64,000 bases of DNA from CAIPVR01 sp049316905 (GCA_049316905.1 JBMOJH010000002.1:10850-74849); one strand, 5' to 3'; shown: positions 33,450 to 41,934, counted from the first letter of the stretch. The notes: generated by a model from the letters alone, not told the origin. Numbers and translations: made by a program.

Positions 33450-33875
33450 CTACTCCGCGTCGGCGGCACGCTCGAGGCGGGCCCGCAGCGACGTCATCAC
33501 CCGCTCCGACGCCTTCGGCATCTCCTCGAGCAGGGTGCGGAACTCGCGGGTCCCGAACCGCAGCAGCGTCATCTCGGTGTCGGCCACCACCGTGGCGGTG
33601 CGGGGGCGGTGGTCGATCAGGGCCATCTCGCCGACCATCGCCCCGGGCCCGGAGCTCGCGACGTACTCACCGCGGACGTACACGCTCGCGGTTCCCTCCA
33701 CGATCAGGAAGCAGTGGGTCCCCGTGTCGCCCTGGTCGACGATCACCGAGCCCACGGCCATCGTCACCGGCTCCGACAGGTCGAGCACGCGCGACCGCTC
33801 CTGGTCGGAGAACCCCTCGAAGAACGGCACCCCGGCGAGCCACTCGACGTCCGCGGACTTCTTCCCGAAGCTCAT
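33450..33875 (-). CDS. single-domain cyclic nucleotide-binding protein
   Basis: A 141-residue protein that is almost only a cNMP-binding beta-roll. The phosphate-binding cassette GEMALIDHRPRTATV (82-96) has the Glu83 and Arg92 needed to hold cAMP or cGMP. VDQGDTGTHCFLIVEGTASVYV is the typical beta-roll. There is no helix-turn-helix or enzymatic domain, so it must act through a partner. It converges with the thiolase-like gene and is divergent from a zinc dehydrogenase. Confidence 0.88.
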   Translation of the reverse strand: MSFGKKSADVEWLAGVPFFEGFSDQERSRVLDLSEPVTMAVGSVIVDQGDTGTHCFLIVEGTASVYVRGEYVASSGPGAMVGEMALIDHRPRTATVVADTEMTLLRFGTREFRTLLEEMPKASERVMTSLRARLERAADAE

Positions 33876-33926
33876 GGCGCGATCCCCCGGATCGTCGGAC
33901 GGACCCCGGCGGCCCGCTCCGACCGG

Positions 33927-33938
33927 GACACTAGTGTC
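33927..33938. promoter_or_regulatory. perfect palindrome with TAGTGT on both strands
   Basis: GACACTAGTGTC is a 12-bp perfect palindrome in the 110-bp spacer between two divergent genes. It contains TAGTGT on the plus strand (33932-33937) and on the minus strand (33933-33928), so it may provide overlapping divergent -10 elements, or serve as an operator. No -35 hexamers are evident. Confidence 0.45.
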
Positions 33939-33985
33939 GGTCGCTCCGGCCCGGCGGCGGGTCCGGTGGGCACGGGGGGTTCGCG

Positions 33986-35059
33986 ATGCGGGCAGCGGTG
34001 ATGCGCGGCGGGGCGCTGGTGGTGGACGAGGTGGCCGACCGGGAGCCCGGTCCCGGACAGGTGCTCGCCGAGGTGCTGGCCTGCGGGATCTGCGGCTCGG
34101 ACCTCCACGCGCTGCACCATGCCGATGAGCTCGTCGAGATGTCCACGGTCACCGGGGCCGAGCTGGGACCACTCGCCCCGAAGGTGTTCGACCCCGCCCG
34201 CGACGTGGTGATGGGCCACGAGTTCTCCGCCCGGGTGCTGCAGGTCGGCGAGAACGTGGGAAACAGCGCACCCGGCGACGTGGTGGTGTCGCTGCCGATC
34301 GTGATGGACGCCGGCGGCCTCCACGCCGTGGGGTACTCCAACGAGTACGCGGGCGGCTACGGCGAGCGGATCGTGCTGTCCGACATGCTCACGATGAAGG
34401 TGCCGAACGGACTCGACGCCCGCCACGCGGCGCTCACCGAACCGATGGCGGTGGGCCTGCACGCGGTCGAGTCGAGCCGCATGGGAGCGGAGGGCGCGGC
34501 GCCACGCCACGCCGCGGTGGTGCTCGGTTGCGGACCGGTGGGCCTGGCGGTGATCGCCGCGGCCCGTCTCGCGGGGTGCGAGTGCATCGTGGCGGCGGAT
34601 CTGTCCCCGGCCCGCCGGGCGCTCGCCACGACGATGGGCGCCACCGAGGTGGTCGACCCCCGCGAGGAGGGGGCGGTGGCCGCGTGGCGACGGCTCGACG
34701 GGCGCCGGCCCGTGGTGCTCTTCGAGGCCGTCGGCGTGCCCGGCATGCTCGATGCCTGCCTGACCGATGCCCCCCGCGGTTCCCAGGTGGTGGTGGTCGG
34801 CGTGTGCATGCAGCCCGACACCCTCCGCCCGATGATCGCGGTGGGCAAGGAGCTGAACCTGCAGTTCGTACTCGGCTACGACCCGGCGCAGTTCGGCACC
34901 ACCCTGCGGCGGATCGCCGAGGGCGAGCTCGACGTGGCCCCGCTGCTCACCGGCGAGGTCGACCTCGCCGGGGTGGCCGGCGCGTTCGAGACACTCGCGG
35001 ACCCCGGGGCGCACGCCAAGATCCTCGTCGTCCCGGGCCACTCCACCCGGTTCTCCTGA
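33986..35059 (+). CDS. zinc-dependent medium-chain alcohol dehydrogenase
   Basis: A 357-residue MDR-family NAD(P)-dependent dehydrogenase. Catalytic zinc ligands are seen in ACGICGSDLH (Cys36) and GHE (His78, Glu79). The nucleotide fold is LGCGPVGLAVIAAARLAG. The four-cysteine structural zinc lobe is absent; an acidic segment (HHADELVEMSTVTGAELGPLAPKVFDPARD) lengthens the N-terminal domain instead. GGGGGG lies about 9 nt before the ATG. The substrate alcohol is not predictable. A long-arm hairpin follows the stop. Confidence 0.9.
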   Translation: MRAAVMRGGALVVDEVADREPGPGQVLAEVLACGICGSDLHALHHADELVEMSTVTGAELGPLAPKVFDPARDVVMGHEFSARVLQVGENVGNSAPGDVVVSLPIVMDAGGLHAVGYSNEYAGGYGERIVLSDMLTMKVPNGLDARHAALTEPMAVGLHAVESSRMGAEGAAPRHAAVVLGCGPVGLAVIAAARLAGCECIVAADLSPARRALATTMGATEVVDPREEGAVAAWRRLDGRRPVVLFEAVGVPGMLDACLTDAPRGSQVVVVGVCMQPDTLRPMIAVGKELNLQFVLGYDPAQFGTTLRRIAEGELDVAPLLTGEVDLAGVAGAFETLADPGAHAKILVVPGHSTRFS

Positions 35060-35070
35060 GCGTGCGTACC

Positions 35071-35093
35071 CCTGAGCGGTAAGGACGCTCAGG
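35071..35093. terminator. terminator between the dehydrogenase and prmC (convergent)
   Basis: CCTGAGCG-GTAAGGA-CGCTCAGG forms an 8-bp stem with a 7-nt loop. A second copy of CCTGAGCG at 35055-35062 can pair with the same right arm (outer arms TCCTGAGCGT 35054-35063 and ACGCTCAGGA 35085-35094), giving two alternative stems that include both stop codons. Confidence 0.6.
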
Positions 35094-35988
35094 AAAGCGA
35101 GTGGCGGACCGGGCGGCGGGCGACCAGCGCGCGGTCGCGGCCCGACAGGTCGGCGCGCACCTCCACCTCCGCGAACGACTCGCCCGCCACCTCCGCGACC
35201 GCGGGCACCTGTTCCGGCGAGAGCTCCAGCACCACCGCGCCGTGCGGCTCCAGCCACTCCCCCACCCCCGCCAGGATCCGGCGCAGGTCGTCGGTGCCGT
35301 CCGGCCCGGCGAAAAGGGCTCCCGTCGGTTCCCAGTCCGCCACCTCGTCCGGCAACGGCGCGCCGTCGGCGACGTAGGGCGGGTTGGACACGAGCAGGTC
35401 GACACGGCCCCGGAGGTCGTCGGACAGCGCGGCGAACCAGTCCCCGGCCGAGAGCCGGACCCGCGCAGCGGCCCGGCCGACGCCGGCCAGGTTGGCCCGC
35501 GCCACCTGCAGCGCCTCGTCGCTGCGGTCGGTGAGCCAGACCGAGGTCCGTACCCGCTCCACGGCCACGGACAGCCCGATCGCGCCGGACCCGGTGCCCA
35601 GGTCCACCACGATGGTGGCTCGCTCGCGACCGCCGAGCGCGTCGAGCTCGGCGAGGGCGAATCCCACCACCTCCTCGGTCTCCGGGCGGGGGATGAGGAC
35701 GCGGCGGTCGACCATCAGGTCGAGGGTGCGGAACCCCCACCGGCCGAGCACGTACTGCAGGGGCTCCCCGGCGCTGCGGCGGGCGACCATCGCGTCGAAG
35801 CGGGCGACGCCGCGCTCGGTGACCGCGTCGTCGAGGACGAGCGCGAGCTCCGCCCCCTCGGCACCGGACGCCTCCTCCACCACCCGGCGAGCATCGGCCG
35901 CCGGCGACGGCACCCCGGCGGCGCGGAACCGGTCCTGCGCCTCGGCGAGGAGCTCGCGCCAGCTGACGGTGCCGTCGGTCCCGGCCAC
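35089..35988 (-). CDS. prmC: peptide chain release factor N5-glutamine methyltransferase
   Basis: A 299-residue PrmC/HemK enzyme that methylates the GGQ glutamine of release factors using SAM. The SAM site VVDLGTGSGAIGLSVA and the substrate-binding NPPY (SNPPYVADGA) are intact, preceded by the helical N-domain (QYVLGRWGFRTLDLMVDRRVLIPRPETEE). The start is taken as GTG at 35988, the only start codon between the prfA stop and the conserved WRELLAEA. It lies immediately downstream of its substrate gene prfA. Confidence 0.92.
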   Translation of the reverse strand: MAGTDGTVSWRELLAEAQDRFRAAGVPSPAADARRVVEEASGAEGAELALVLDDAVTERGVARFDAMVARRSAGEPLQYVLGRWGFRTLDLMVDRRVLIPRPETEEVVGFALAELDALGGRERATIVVDLGTGSGAIGLSVAVERVRTSVWLTDRSDEALQVARANLAGVGRAAARVRLSAGDWFAALSDDLRGRVDLLVSNPPYVADGAPLPDEVADWEPTGALFAGPDGTDDLRRILAGVGEWLEPHGAVVLELSPEQVPAVAEVAGESFAEVEVRADLSGRDRALVARRPVRHSLS

Positions 35989-35996
35989 CGGTCGCC

Positions 35997-37073
35997 TCAG
36001 CCCTCGGCGAGCCGCCGGGCCCGCTCGTCCGCGAGGAGGGCGTCGCTCACCGCATCGAGGTCGCCGGCGAGCACCCGGTCGAGCTGGTGCAGGGTCAGCC
36101 CGATGCGGTGGTCCGTGACGCGGTTCTCCTTGGCGTTGTAGGTCCGGATCTTCTCGCTGCGCCCCCCGCCACCGATCTGCGCCCGCCGGGCACCCGATGC
36201 CTCGGCCGCCTGGCGCTCCTGCTCTGCCTGCAGCAGCCGCGCCCGCAGCACCCGGAGCGCCTTGGCCCGGTTCTGCAGCTGACTCTTCTCGTCCTGCATC
36301 GACACCACCACGCCCGTGGGCAGGTGCGTGATGCGGACCGCGGAGTCGGTGGTGTTCACCGACTGGCCGCCGGGCCCGGAGGAGCGGAACACGTCCACCT
36401 GCAGGTCCGCGGGGTCGATCTCGACCTCCACCTCGTCGGCCTCCGGCAGCACCACCACGGTGGCCGACGACGTGTGGATGCGTCCCTGCGACTCGGTCAC
36501 CGGCACGCGCTGCACCCGGTGCGGGCCCGCCTCGAACTTCAGCCGTGACCAGACACCGTCGCCCGCCACGCGGAACGTCACCTGGTCGAAGCCGCCCAGT
36601 TCGCTGGGCGAGGACGACAGCACCTCGAAGGTCCACCCGTGACGGGTGGCCCAGGCCCGGTACATCTCGAAGAGGTCGCGGGCGAAGAGGTTGGCCTCCT
36701 CGCCACCCTCGGCACCGCGGACCTCCACGATCACGTCGCGGTCGTCGTTGGGGTCGCGGGGCAGCAGCAGCAGGCGGAGCTCCTCCTCGAGCCGCTCGAC
36801 GGTCGCCTCGCCCTCGGCCACCTCGGCGCGCAGCAGCTCGCGGTCGTCGCCCTCCGCGGCGGTCAGCAGCTCCCGGGCAGCGTCGAGGTCGTCGACCGCG
36901 GTGCGCCAGGCCGCCGTGGTCGCCACCAGCGGACCCAGCTCCCGGTACCGCCGGGACAGCTCCACGTAACGGACGCGGTCCGCGACCACCTCCGGGTCCG
37001 CGAGGCGGGCCTCGGTGGTCCGGTACTCCTCGTCGAACTCGGCGAGCCGCGCCCGCAGCACGTCGGTGATCAT
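35997..37073 (-). CDS. prfA: peptide chain release factor 1
   Basis: A 358-residue class I release factor. GGQ is at 235-237 (SSGPGGQSVNTT) and the anticodon-like PVT (191-193) identifies RF1, which reads UAA and UAG. The start is ATG 37073 (MITDVLRARLAEFDEEY); upstream open sequence lies inside the neighbouring gene. It forms an operon with rho, rpmE, an unknown gene and prmC. Confidence 0.96.
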   Translation of the reverse strand: MITDVLRARLAEFDEEYRTTEARLADPEVVADRVRYVELSRRYRELGPLVATTAAWRTAVDDLDAARELLTAAEGDDRELLRAEVAEGEATVERLEEELRLLLLPRDPNDDRDVIVEVRGAEGGEEANLFARDLFEMYRAWATRHGWTFEVLSSSPSELGGFDQVTFRVAGDGVWSRLKFEAGPHRVQRVPVTESQGRIHTSSATVVVLPEADEVEVEIDPADLQVDVFRSSGPGGQSVNTTDSAVRITHLPTGVVVSMQDEKSQLQNRAKALRVLRARLLQAEQERQAAEASGARRAQIGGGGRSEKIRTYNAKENRVTDHRIGLTLHQLDRVLAGDLDAVSDALLADERARRLAEG

Positions 37074-37086
37074 CCGACGGCCCTGT

Positions 37087-38118
37087 TCACGTCGCGCCCC
37101 AGGGCACCGGCACCTCGAGCACCTCCGCCGGCTCCCGGAGCAGCCCGGCGAGCGTGTCGAGCGCGGGCAGGTGGTCACGAGCCGGCACCGCGAGCACGAG
37201 GCGGGCGTGGGGCGCACGCGCCGCCCTGGTGTCGGCGGCCACCGGGACGAGGGACAGCGACGCGCCCACGGCGCACACCACCAGCATCGGGTTGCCCGCC
37301 GCGTCGGTGCCGACCGCCGCGGCCGGCGCGGCCTCCCGCACGCTGTTGCGCACGGCGGTGGTGGACACGGGCTCGAGGACCGCCGCGCCCACGGAGGCGG
37401 GGGCGGCCAGCACGGCCGAACGCAACCAGCGGTCCCGGGCGAGCAAGGACAGCGGGTGCGTGGGTGCACCGTCGTAGCGATGGGCGCGCACCACGCCGAC
37501 CGCCCGGGCGAGGGCCTCGGTGGGGGCCTCCTCGCCGTGCATCGCGGCCGCCGCGTCGCGGTCGAAGCGACCCACACCGGCCTCCAGGTGCACCGCGTCG
37601 TCGCCACCCACCTCGGCGGGCCAGACCACGAGCCGCGCCACCTCGAGGCCCAGCACCTCGCCGGTGACCACGCCGTGCTCCACCACCACGTCGGCCCCGG
37701 CGCCGGTGATCAACCGCCGCAGGTCGGGGTCATCCGCGGGTTCGGGTTCGCCCGGGACGGGCGTGGGCTCGGCCGGTACCGACGTGGCGCCGCGCACCTC
37801 CCGCACCTCCACGTCGAAGGAGAACGGCGCCGCCCACCGCGCCAGGTCGCCGGCGAGGTCGTCGACGTACAGCACCAGTCGGGCCGCGCCCGAGCGCGCC
37901 GCCACCAGCAACGCGGCGGCGAGGGCCGCCGGGCCGGGGTCCTCGGTCAGCACCTCGACGGTGCCGGCCCTGAGCAGCGCCGCGCCGTCGGCGCCGACCG
38001 GGAGCGGTGTGGCGTCGGATGTGACGCCGTCGACCGCGCCGTGCTCCTGCCGGTCGCGGGCCAGCGCGGCGAGCTTGACCTGGCGCAGCCGCGCCCGCTG
38101 CTCGTCGGTCACCGCCAC
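37087..38118 (-). CDS. protein of unknown function between rpmE and prfA
   Basis: A 343-residue soluble Ala/Val-rich protein I cannot assign. It starts with a basic helix (MAVTDEQRARLRQVKLAALARDRQEHG) reminiscent of a ribosome- or RNA-associated tail. It then alternates strands and helices (LRAGTVEVLTEDPGPAALAAALLVAARSGAARLVLYVDDLAGDLARWA; LVVWPAEVGGDDAVHLEAGVGRFD). No catalytic motif is recognisable. It lies 13 nt before prfA and 51 nt after rpmE, inside a conserved translation operon, and has normal codon use, so it is surely expressed. Confidence 0.75.
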   Translation of the reverse strand: MAVTDEQRARLRQVKLAALARDRQEHGAVDGVTSDATPLPVGADGAALLRAGTVEVLTEDPGPAALAAALLVAARSGAARLVLYVDDLAGDLARWAAPFSFDVEVREVRGATSVPAEPTPVPGEPEPADDPDLRRLITGAGADVVVEHGVVTGEVLGLEVARLVVWPAEVGGDDAVHLEAGVGRFDRDAAAAMHGEEAPTEALARAVGVVRAHRYDGAPTHPLSLLARDRWLRSAVLAAPASVGAAVLEPVSTTAVRNSVREAAPAAAVGTDAAGNPMLVVCAVGASLSLVPVAADTRAARAPHARLVLAVPARDHLPALDTLAGLLREPAEVLEVPVPWGAT

Positions 38119-38169
38119 GGGGTCATCCCCCCGCCGGGGCGGGGACCGTTCGGGGCCGCGGGCCCCGGG

Positions 38170-38472
38170 TCACTCCGCCGCGTCGTCCGCGGTCGCGTCG
38201 GCGGCCGCGTCGTCGCCCTTGGCCTTGCGGCGCTTGCCGTAGCGGCGCTCGAAGCGCTCCACGCGGCCGGCGGTGTCGACGATCTTCATCTGGCCGGTGA
38301 AGAACGGGTGCGTGAACGCCGAGATCTCCACCTTCGCCAGCGGGTACTCGTTCCCGTCGGTCCACGTGATCGTCTCACCGGTCTCGATCGTGGACCGGGT
38401 GAGGAAGGTGTCGCCGGACGACGTGTCCTGGAACACGACGTAGCGGTAGTCGGGATGGATGCCGGGCTTCAT
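38170..38472 (-). CDS. rpmE: 50S ribosomal protein L31 (type B, no zinc cysteines) with C-terminal tail
   Basis: A 100-residue L31. MKPGIHPDYRYVVFQDTSSGDTFLTRSTI and FTHPFFTGQMKIVDTAGRVERFERRYGKR are typical of type B L31, and there is no CxxC zinc site. A 25-residue basic/Ala/Asp-rich tail follows. Zinc-free forms normally replace a zinc-bound L31 under zinc shortage, but this copy sits in the housekeeping rho-prfA position. Confidence 0.94.
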   Translation of the reverse strand: MKPGIHPDYRYVVFQDTSSGDTFLTRSTIETGETITWTDGNEYPLAKVEISAFTHPFFTGQMKIVDTAGRVERFERRYGKRRKAKGDDAAADATADDAAE

Positions 38473-38487
38473 GGTTCGCTCCGTGGC

Positions 38488-38512
38488 GGGCCCCGGTTTC
38501 CGAGCGGGGCCC
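38488..38512 (-). terminator. stem-loop between rho and rpmE
   Basis: GGGCCCC, an 11-nt loop and GGGGCCC lie in the 107-bp spacer after the rho stop. It may partly terminate rho transcription or stabilise either mRNA; downstream genes of the operon lack another clear promoter. Confidence 0.4.
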
Positions 38513-38579
38513 CGGTCGAGGGGACTGGACAGTATGGATCGGCGGGCCGGGCGCCGTCACGCCCGGCCGCACCGGGGAC

Positions 38580-40385
38580 CTAGCCCGGGACGCCGGGGGC
38601 CTTGGCGATCTCGGCCAGGAAGACGTCGTTGTTGGGGAAGGTCCGCATCCGGTCGATCAGCAGCTCGAGCCCGGCGCCGGAGTTGCCCTCGGCGGCGAGG
38701 CCGGAGAGCACCCGACGCAGCTTCCACACCTGCTGGAGCTGGGTCCGCTCGAAGAGCAGCTCCTCGTGGCGGGTGGACGAGGCGTCCACGTCGATGGCCG
38801 GGTAGATCCGCTTCTCCGCCGCACGGCGGTCGAGGCGGAGCTCCATGTTGCCGGTGCCCTTGAACTCCTCGAAGATCACCTCGTCCATCTTCGAGCCGGT
38901 CTCCACGAGCGCCGTGGCGAGGATGGTCAGCGAACCGCCCTCCTCCACGTTGCGCGCCGCACCGAAGAACCGCTTGGGCGGGTACAGGGCGCCGGTGTCG
39001 ATACCGCCGGACATGATCCGCCCGGTCGCCGGAGCCGCCAGGTTGTAGGCACGGGCCAGGCGGGTGATGCCGTCGAGGATGATGACGACGTCCTTGCCCA
39101 TCTCCACCATGCGCTTGGCGCGCTCGATGGCGAGCTCGGCCACCTGCGTGTGCTCGTCGGAGGGACGGTCGAACGTGGACGCCACCACGTCGCCCTTGAC
39201 GGAGCGACGCATGTCGGTGACCTCCTCCGGCCGCTCGTCGACGAGCAGCACCATCAGCTGCACCTCGGGGTTGTTGAGCTCGATCGACTGGGCGATCGTC
39301 TTCATGACCGTGGTCTTGCCGGCCTTGGGCGGCGACACGATCAGGCCGCGCTGGCCCTTGCCGATCGGCGAGATGAGGTCGATGATCCTCGACGTCATGT
39401 CGAGCGGCTGGTCGTCGCGCTCGAGGCGGAGCTTCTCGTCCGGGAACAGCGGCGTGAGGTCCTCGAAGCGGGGCCGCTGACGGGCCAGCTCGGGGTCCAT
39501 GCCGTTGACCTTGTCGATGCGCAGCAGCGCCGGGTTCTTCTCCTGGCGGTTCGCCGGCCGGCTCGCGCCCTCCACGTGGTCGCCCTTGCGGAGGCCGAGC
39601 TGACGGGTCTGCTTCACCGACACGTAGACGTCGTCGCGGCTCGGCAGGTAGCCCTTCACCCGGAGGAACCCGTAGCCCTCGTCGCGGAGGTCGAGGAAGC
39701 CCGACACCTCCACCGGCTCGCCGTCCCACTGGGGCTGCGGCTCGCCACCGCCCATCGCGTCCTCACCCTGCGGGCGGTCGCGGTCACGGCCCCGACGGCG
39801 ACGCCGCCGACGGTTGCCCGGCTCGCCGTCGCCGCCCTGCTGGTTGCCGCCCTGCTGGTTGCCGCCCTGCTGGTTGTCCCGCTGGCCGCCGCCCTGCTGC
39901 TGGTTGCCGCCCTGCTGGTTGCGGCCACGGTTCTGGCCGTTGCGCTCGCCCTGGCCCCGGTCGCCGCCCTGACGCTCGCCACGGTCGCGGCCGCCGTCCT
40001 GACGGGAACCGCCACCGGGCTGCTCGGCGCCGTTCCCGGACGCCGCGGCCTCGTCACCGGCCGGCGACGCCGCGCCGCCGGAGTCGTCGTCGCCCGAGCG
40101 GTCGTCGCCGGAGCGGTCATCGGCATCGGTGGACGGGGCCGACGGCGCGTCGCCGTCGGGGGCCGACGAGGGTTCCGGCGCGCGGTCCTCCCCGGAGGAG
40201 GTCGAGCCGCCGCCGGACGCGCCGGAGCCGCCGCCGGTCACGCCGGCCAGCTCCAGGATCATGCCGATGATGTCGGCCTTCTTCGTCCGGCTGGTTGGCT
40301 TGCCCCCGAGGGCGCTGGCGATCGTGGCCAGCTCGGCGCGGTCCTTGCGCTCCAGGCCCTCGAGGTCGATCGAGTCGAGACTCAC
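38580..40385 (-). CDS. rho: transcription termination factor Rho with long disordered insert
   Basis: A 601-residue Rho, the hexameric RNA helicase that ends transcription. Residues 1-50 are the Rho N-terminal helical domain (DRAELATIASALGGKPTSRTKKADIIGMI). About 50-225 is a low-complexity insert: acidic Ser/Asp/Gly, then Gln/Gly/Asn-rich with repeated QQGGN, then a run of seven Arg (192-198). The cold-shock RNA-binding domain (GFLDLRDEGYGFLRV...) spans 226-300, and the ATPase has GLIVSPPKAGKT near 347-358. E. coli Rho is about 419 residues. The GTG at 40385 with GGGGA 8 nt upstream is preferred over TTG at 40400. First gene of the rho-rpmE-unknown-prfA-prmC operon. Confidence 0.96.
   Translation of the reverse strand: MSLDSIDLEGLERKDRAELATIASALGGKPTSRTKKADIIGMILELAGVTGGGSGASGGGSTSSGEDRAPEPSSAPDGDAPSAPSTDADDRSGDDRSGDDDSGGAASPAGDEAAASGNGAEQPGGGSRQDGGRDRGERQGGDRGQGERNGQNRGRNQQGGNQQQGGGQRDNQQGGNQQGGNQQGGDGEPGNRRRRRRRGRDRDRPQGEDAMGGGEPQPQWDGEPVEVSGFLDLRDEGYGFLRVKGYLPSRDDVYVSVKQTRQLGLRKGDHVEGASRPANRQEKNPALLRIDKVNGMDPELARQRPRFEDLTPLFPDEKLRLERDDQPLDMTSRIIDLISPIGKGQRGLIVSPPKAGKTTVMKTIAQSIELNNPEVQLMVLLVDERPEEVTDMRRSVKGDVVASTFDRPSDEHTQVAELAIERAKRMVEMGKDVVIILDGITRLARAYNLAAPATGRIMSGGIDTGALYPPKRFFGAARNVEEGGSLTILATALVETGSKMDEVIFEEFKGTGNMELRLDRRAAEKRIYPAIDVDASSTRHEELLFERTQLQQVWKLRRVLSGLAAEGNSGAGLELLIDRMRTFPNNDVFLAEIAKAPGVPG
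39831..39920. repeat. 15-bp direct repeats inside rho coding the QQGGN motif
   Basis: The unit GCCGCCCTGCTGGTT occurs three times in tandem at 39831-39875, and again with small changes between 39887 and 39920. All copies keep the reading frame and encode Asn-Gln-Gln-Gly-Gly. Copy number may vary between strains by slippage. Confidence 0.8.
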
Positions 40386-40633
40386 GAGTGGTGTCCCCAA
40401 TTCGTTGGGCTGCGCCGGGAGGTTCCGGGGCAGCGGGGTTGATCCGGCCGGGACCCGGAGGAATCCGGGGGTCGGCCGGGGTCGTGGACGGGTCCGGGCG
40501 CCGGGGAATCGGGGGATTCCGAACGGCGTCGCGGGGCGTACCCGGAAGAGCGGGGTGCGGGGGGCCGGTACCGGAACCCGGACCGCTGGTCCGGATGTCC
40601 GTCGCTACGACCCCCGCCCGAGACGACTCGCAC
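40386..40633 (-). promoter_or_regulatory. long C-rich rho leader
   Basis: About 240 nt separate the predicted rho transcription start (near 40627) from its GTG. The leader transcript is clearly C-rich and G-poor over roughly 40400-40570, the composition of Rho-binding (rut) RNA, after one hairpin (CCGGACC-GCT-GGTCCGG, 40578-40594). This suggests the autogenous control known for rho in several bacteria, in which Rho terminates its own leader. No open reading frame with coding character is seen in it. Confidence 0.45.
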
Positions 40634-40663
40634 ACCCTACCGGCGGCGTGCGCACCGGGGCAA
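40634..40663 (-). promoter_or_regulatory. sigma-A promoter of rho
   Basis: On the minus strand TTGCCC (40663-40658), an 18-nt spacer and TAGGGT (40639-40634). TAGGGT is a common actinobacterial -10 form. Confidence 0.55.
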
Positions 40664-40720
40664 CCACCCGCCGTCGGAGGGGTGCGGCCGGACTCCCCGG
40701 GCGACACCCCGAAGCTCGGA

Positions 40721-41914
40721 TCACCGCACCGGCCGCAGCACCACGGTGGCCATGAGCATCGCCCCGAGCGTGGCCGCCGCGGTGGCGCCGAAGAGCGCCC
40801 CGGCGCCGCCCCACGCATAGAGCGGCGCGGCAACCGCGGCAACCCCCGCGGCCACCACGGTGCCGCTGGCGCGCGCGAGCCCCTGTCCGGCCGCGGCCCT
40901 CGCCGCGGGCACCGCGTGGGCCACGGCCGCGGCCGCGGCGGTGGACGCGTACGCCTGGCCGCCGGATTCGAGGAAGCCGAGGCCGGTGACCAGCAACGGG
41001 CTCGTGATCACCCCGTAGCCGACGATCATGGGGAGCATCACGCCCATGCCCGACCACGCGGCGCGCAATCCGCCGACCCGGTCCGCGAAGCGACCGGCGC
41101 GTGCGGCGAGCACCACGAAGGGAAGGGCGAAGACCGTGTAGCTGATGCCGACCAGTACGGCCGAGCCGCCCAGGTCGTCGAGGAACGTCGGCCACAGGGC
41201 GTCATAGGCGCCGACCGGGATCATGAACGCGACGGTGAGGACCACGGCGCCGGCGACCCGGCGCTCCCGCAGGAGGCCCACCGGCAACCCGCCGGGATGC
41301 GCCGCGGCACCCGCGGCCGATGGGGTCGACCGCAGGCGACCGACCAGGGGCACCGTCGCGAGCAGCAGCAGGCCCAGCACGACGAGGGTGGTGTCCGCCC
41401 CCACCACGGCGAGACCGAGGGCGGCGAGCAGCGGTCCGACGGACAGGCCGAGGAGGTCTGCGCTCTGGAGGCGGCCGAGCTGTTCGCCGGCGCGGGCCGG
41501 CGCAGCACGGATGGCCTCGGCGTTCACCGCGGGCACGAACGCGCCGAACGCGAGCCCGCCGAGGATCCGGAGGGCCACGAACTGCCAGAGCTCGGCGGCC
41601 AGCGCGTGACCGGCGAGCGCCACCGCCATCGCCACCACCGCGCCGGCGACGAGGGCGCGGGTGTGCCCTGCGTCGGCCCGCGGGCCGAGGACGAGCTCGC
41701 CGACGACCGCGGCGAGGAACCCGACCGCACCGAGCAGGCCGACGGCGGCCAGGGAGATGCCGTGCTCCTCCTGGAACGCGGGCACCAGCGGGAACAGCGC
41801 CAGGTAGCCGGCGGACATGGCGGCCATGAGCACCATCGCCGGGAGGAGGGGCCGCCACCCGGGGCCCGGCGCGGCACGGCCGGCGGGATCGAGGGTGGTG
41901 GGCTGCGCCGTCAT
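40721..41914 (-). CDS. MFS efflux-type transporter
   Basis: A 397-residue inner-membrane MFS protein with about twelve helices, starting LLPAMVLMAAMSAGYLALFPLVPAF. Motif A-like LGPRADAGHTRALVAG lies between helices 2 and 3, and ARAGRFADRVGGLRAAW is the second-half copy. Short loops and 12 spans fit drug or metabolite efflux. It is divergent from a TetR regulator with two operators between them, so it is likely induced by a compound bound by that regulator. A -10-like TAGCCT 6 nt before the ATG suggests a leaderless mRNA. Confidence 0.87.
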   Translation of the reverse strand: MTAQPTTLDPAGRAAPGPGWRPLLPAMVLMAAMSAGYLALFPLVPAFQEEHGISLAAVGLLGAVGFLAAVVGELVLGPRADAGHTRALVAGAVVAMAVALAGHALAAELWQFVALRILGGLAFGAFVPAVNAEAIRAAPARAGEQLGRLQSADLLGLSVGPLLAALGLAVVGADTTLVVLGLLLLATVPLVGRLRSTPSAAGAAAHPGGLPVGLLRERRVAGAVVLTVAFMIPVGAYDALWPTFLDDLGGSAVLVGISYTVFALPFVVLAARAGRFADRVGGLRAAWSGMGVMLPMIVGYGVITSPLLVTGLGFLESGGQAYASTAAAAAVAHAVPAARAAAGQGLARASGTVVAAGVAAVAAPLYAWGGAGALFGATAAATLGAMLMATVVLRPVR

Positions 41915-41934
41915 GCCGTCAGGCTACGCAGTTG

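Noticed and set aside
39831..39920. Short regular repeats as a possible CRISPR array
   Set aside because: The 15-bp units are tandem without spacers, stay in frame inside rho and encode a protein repeat.
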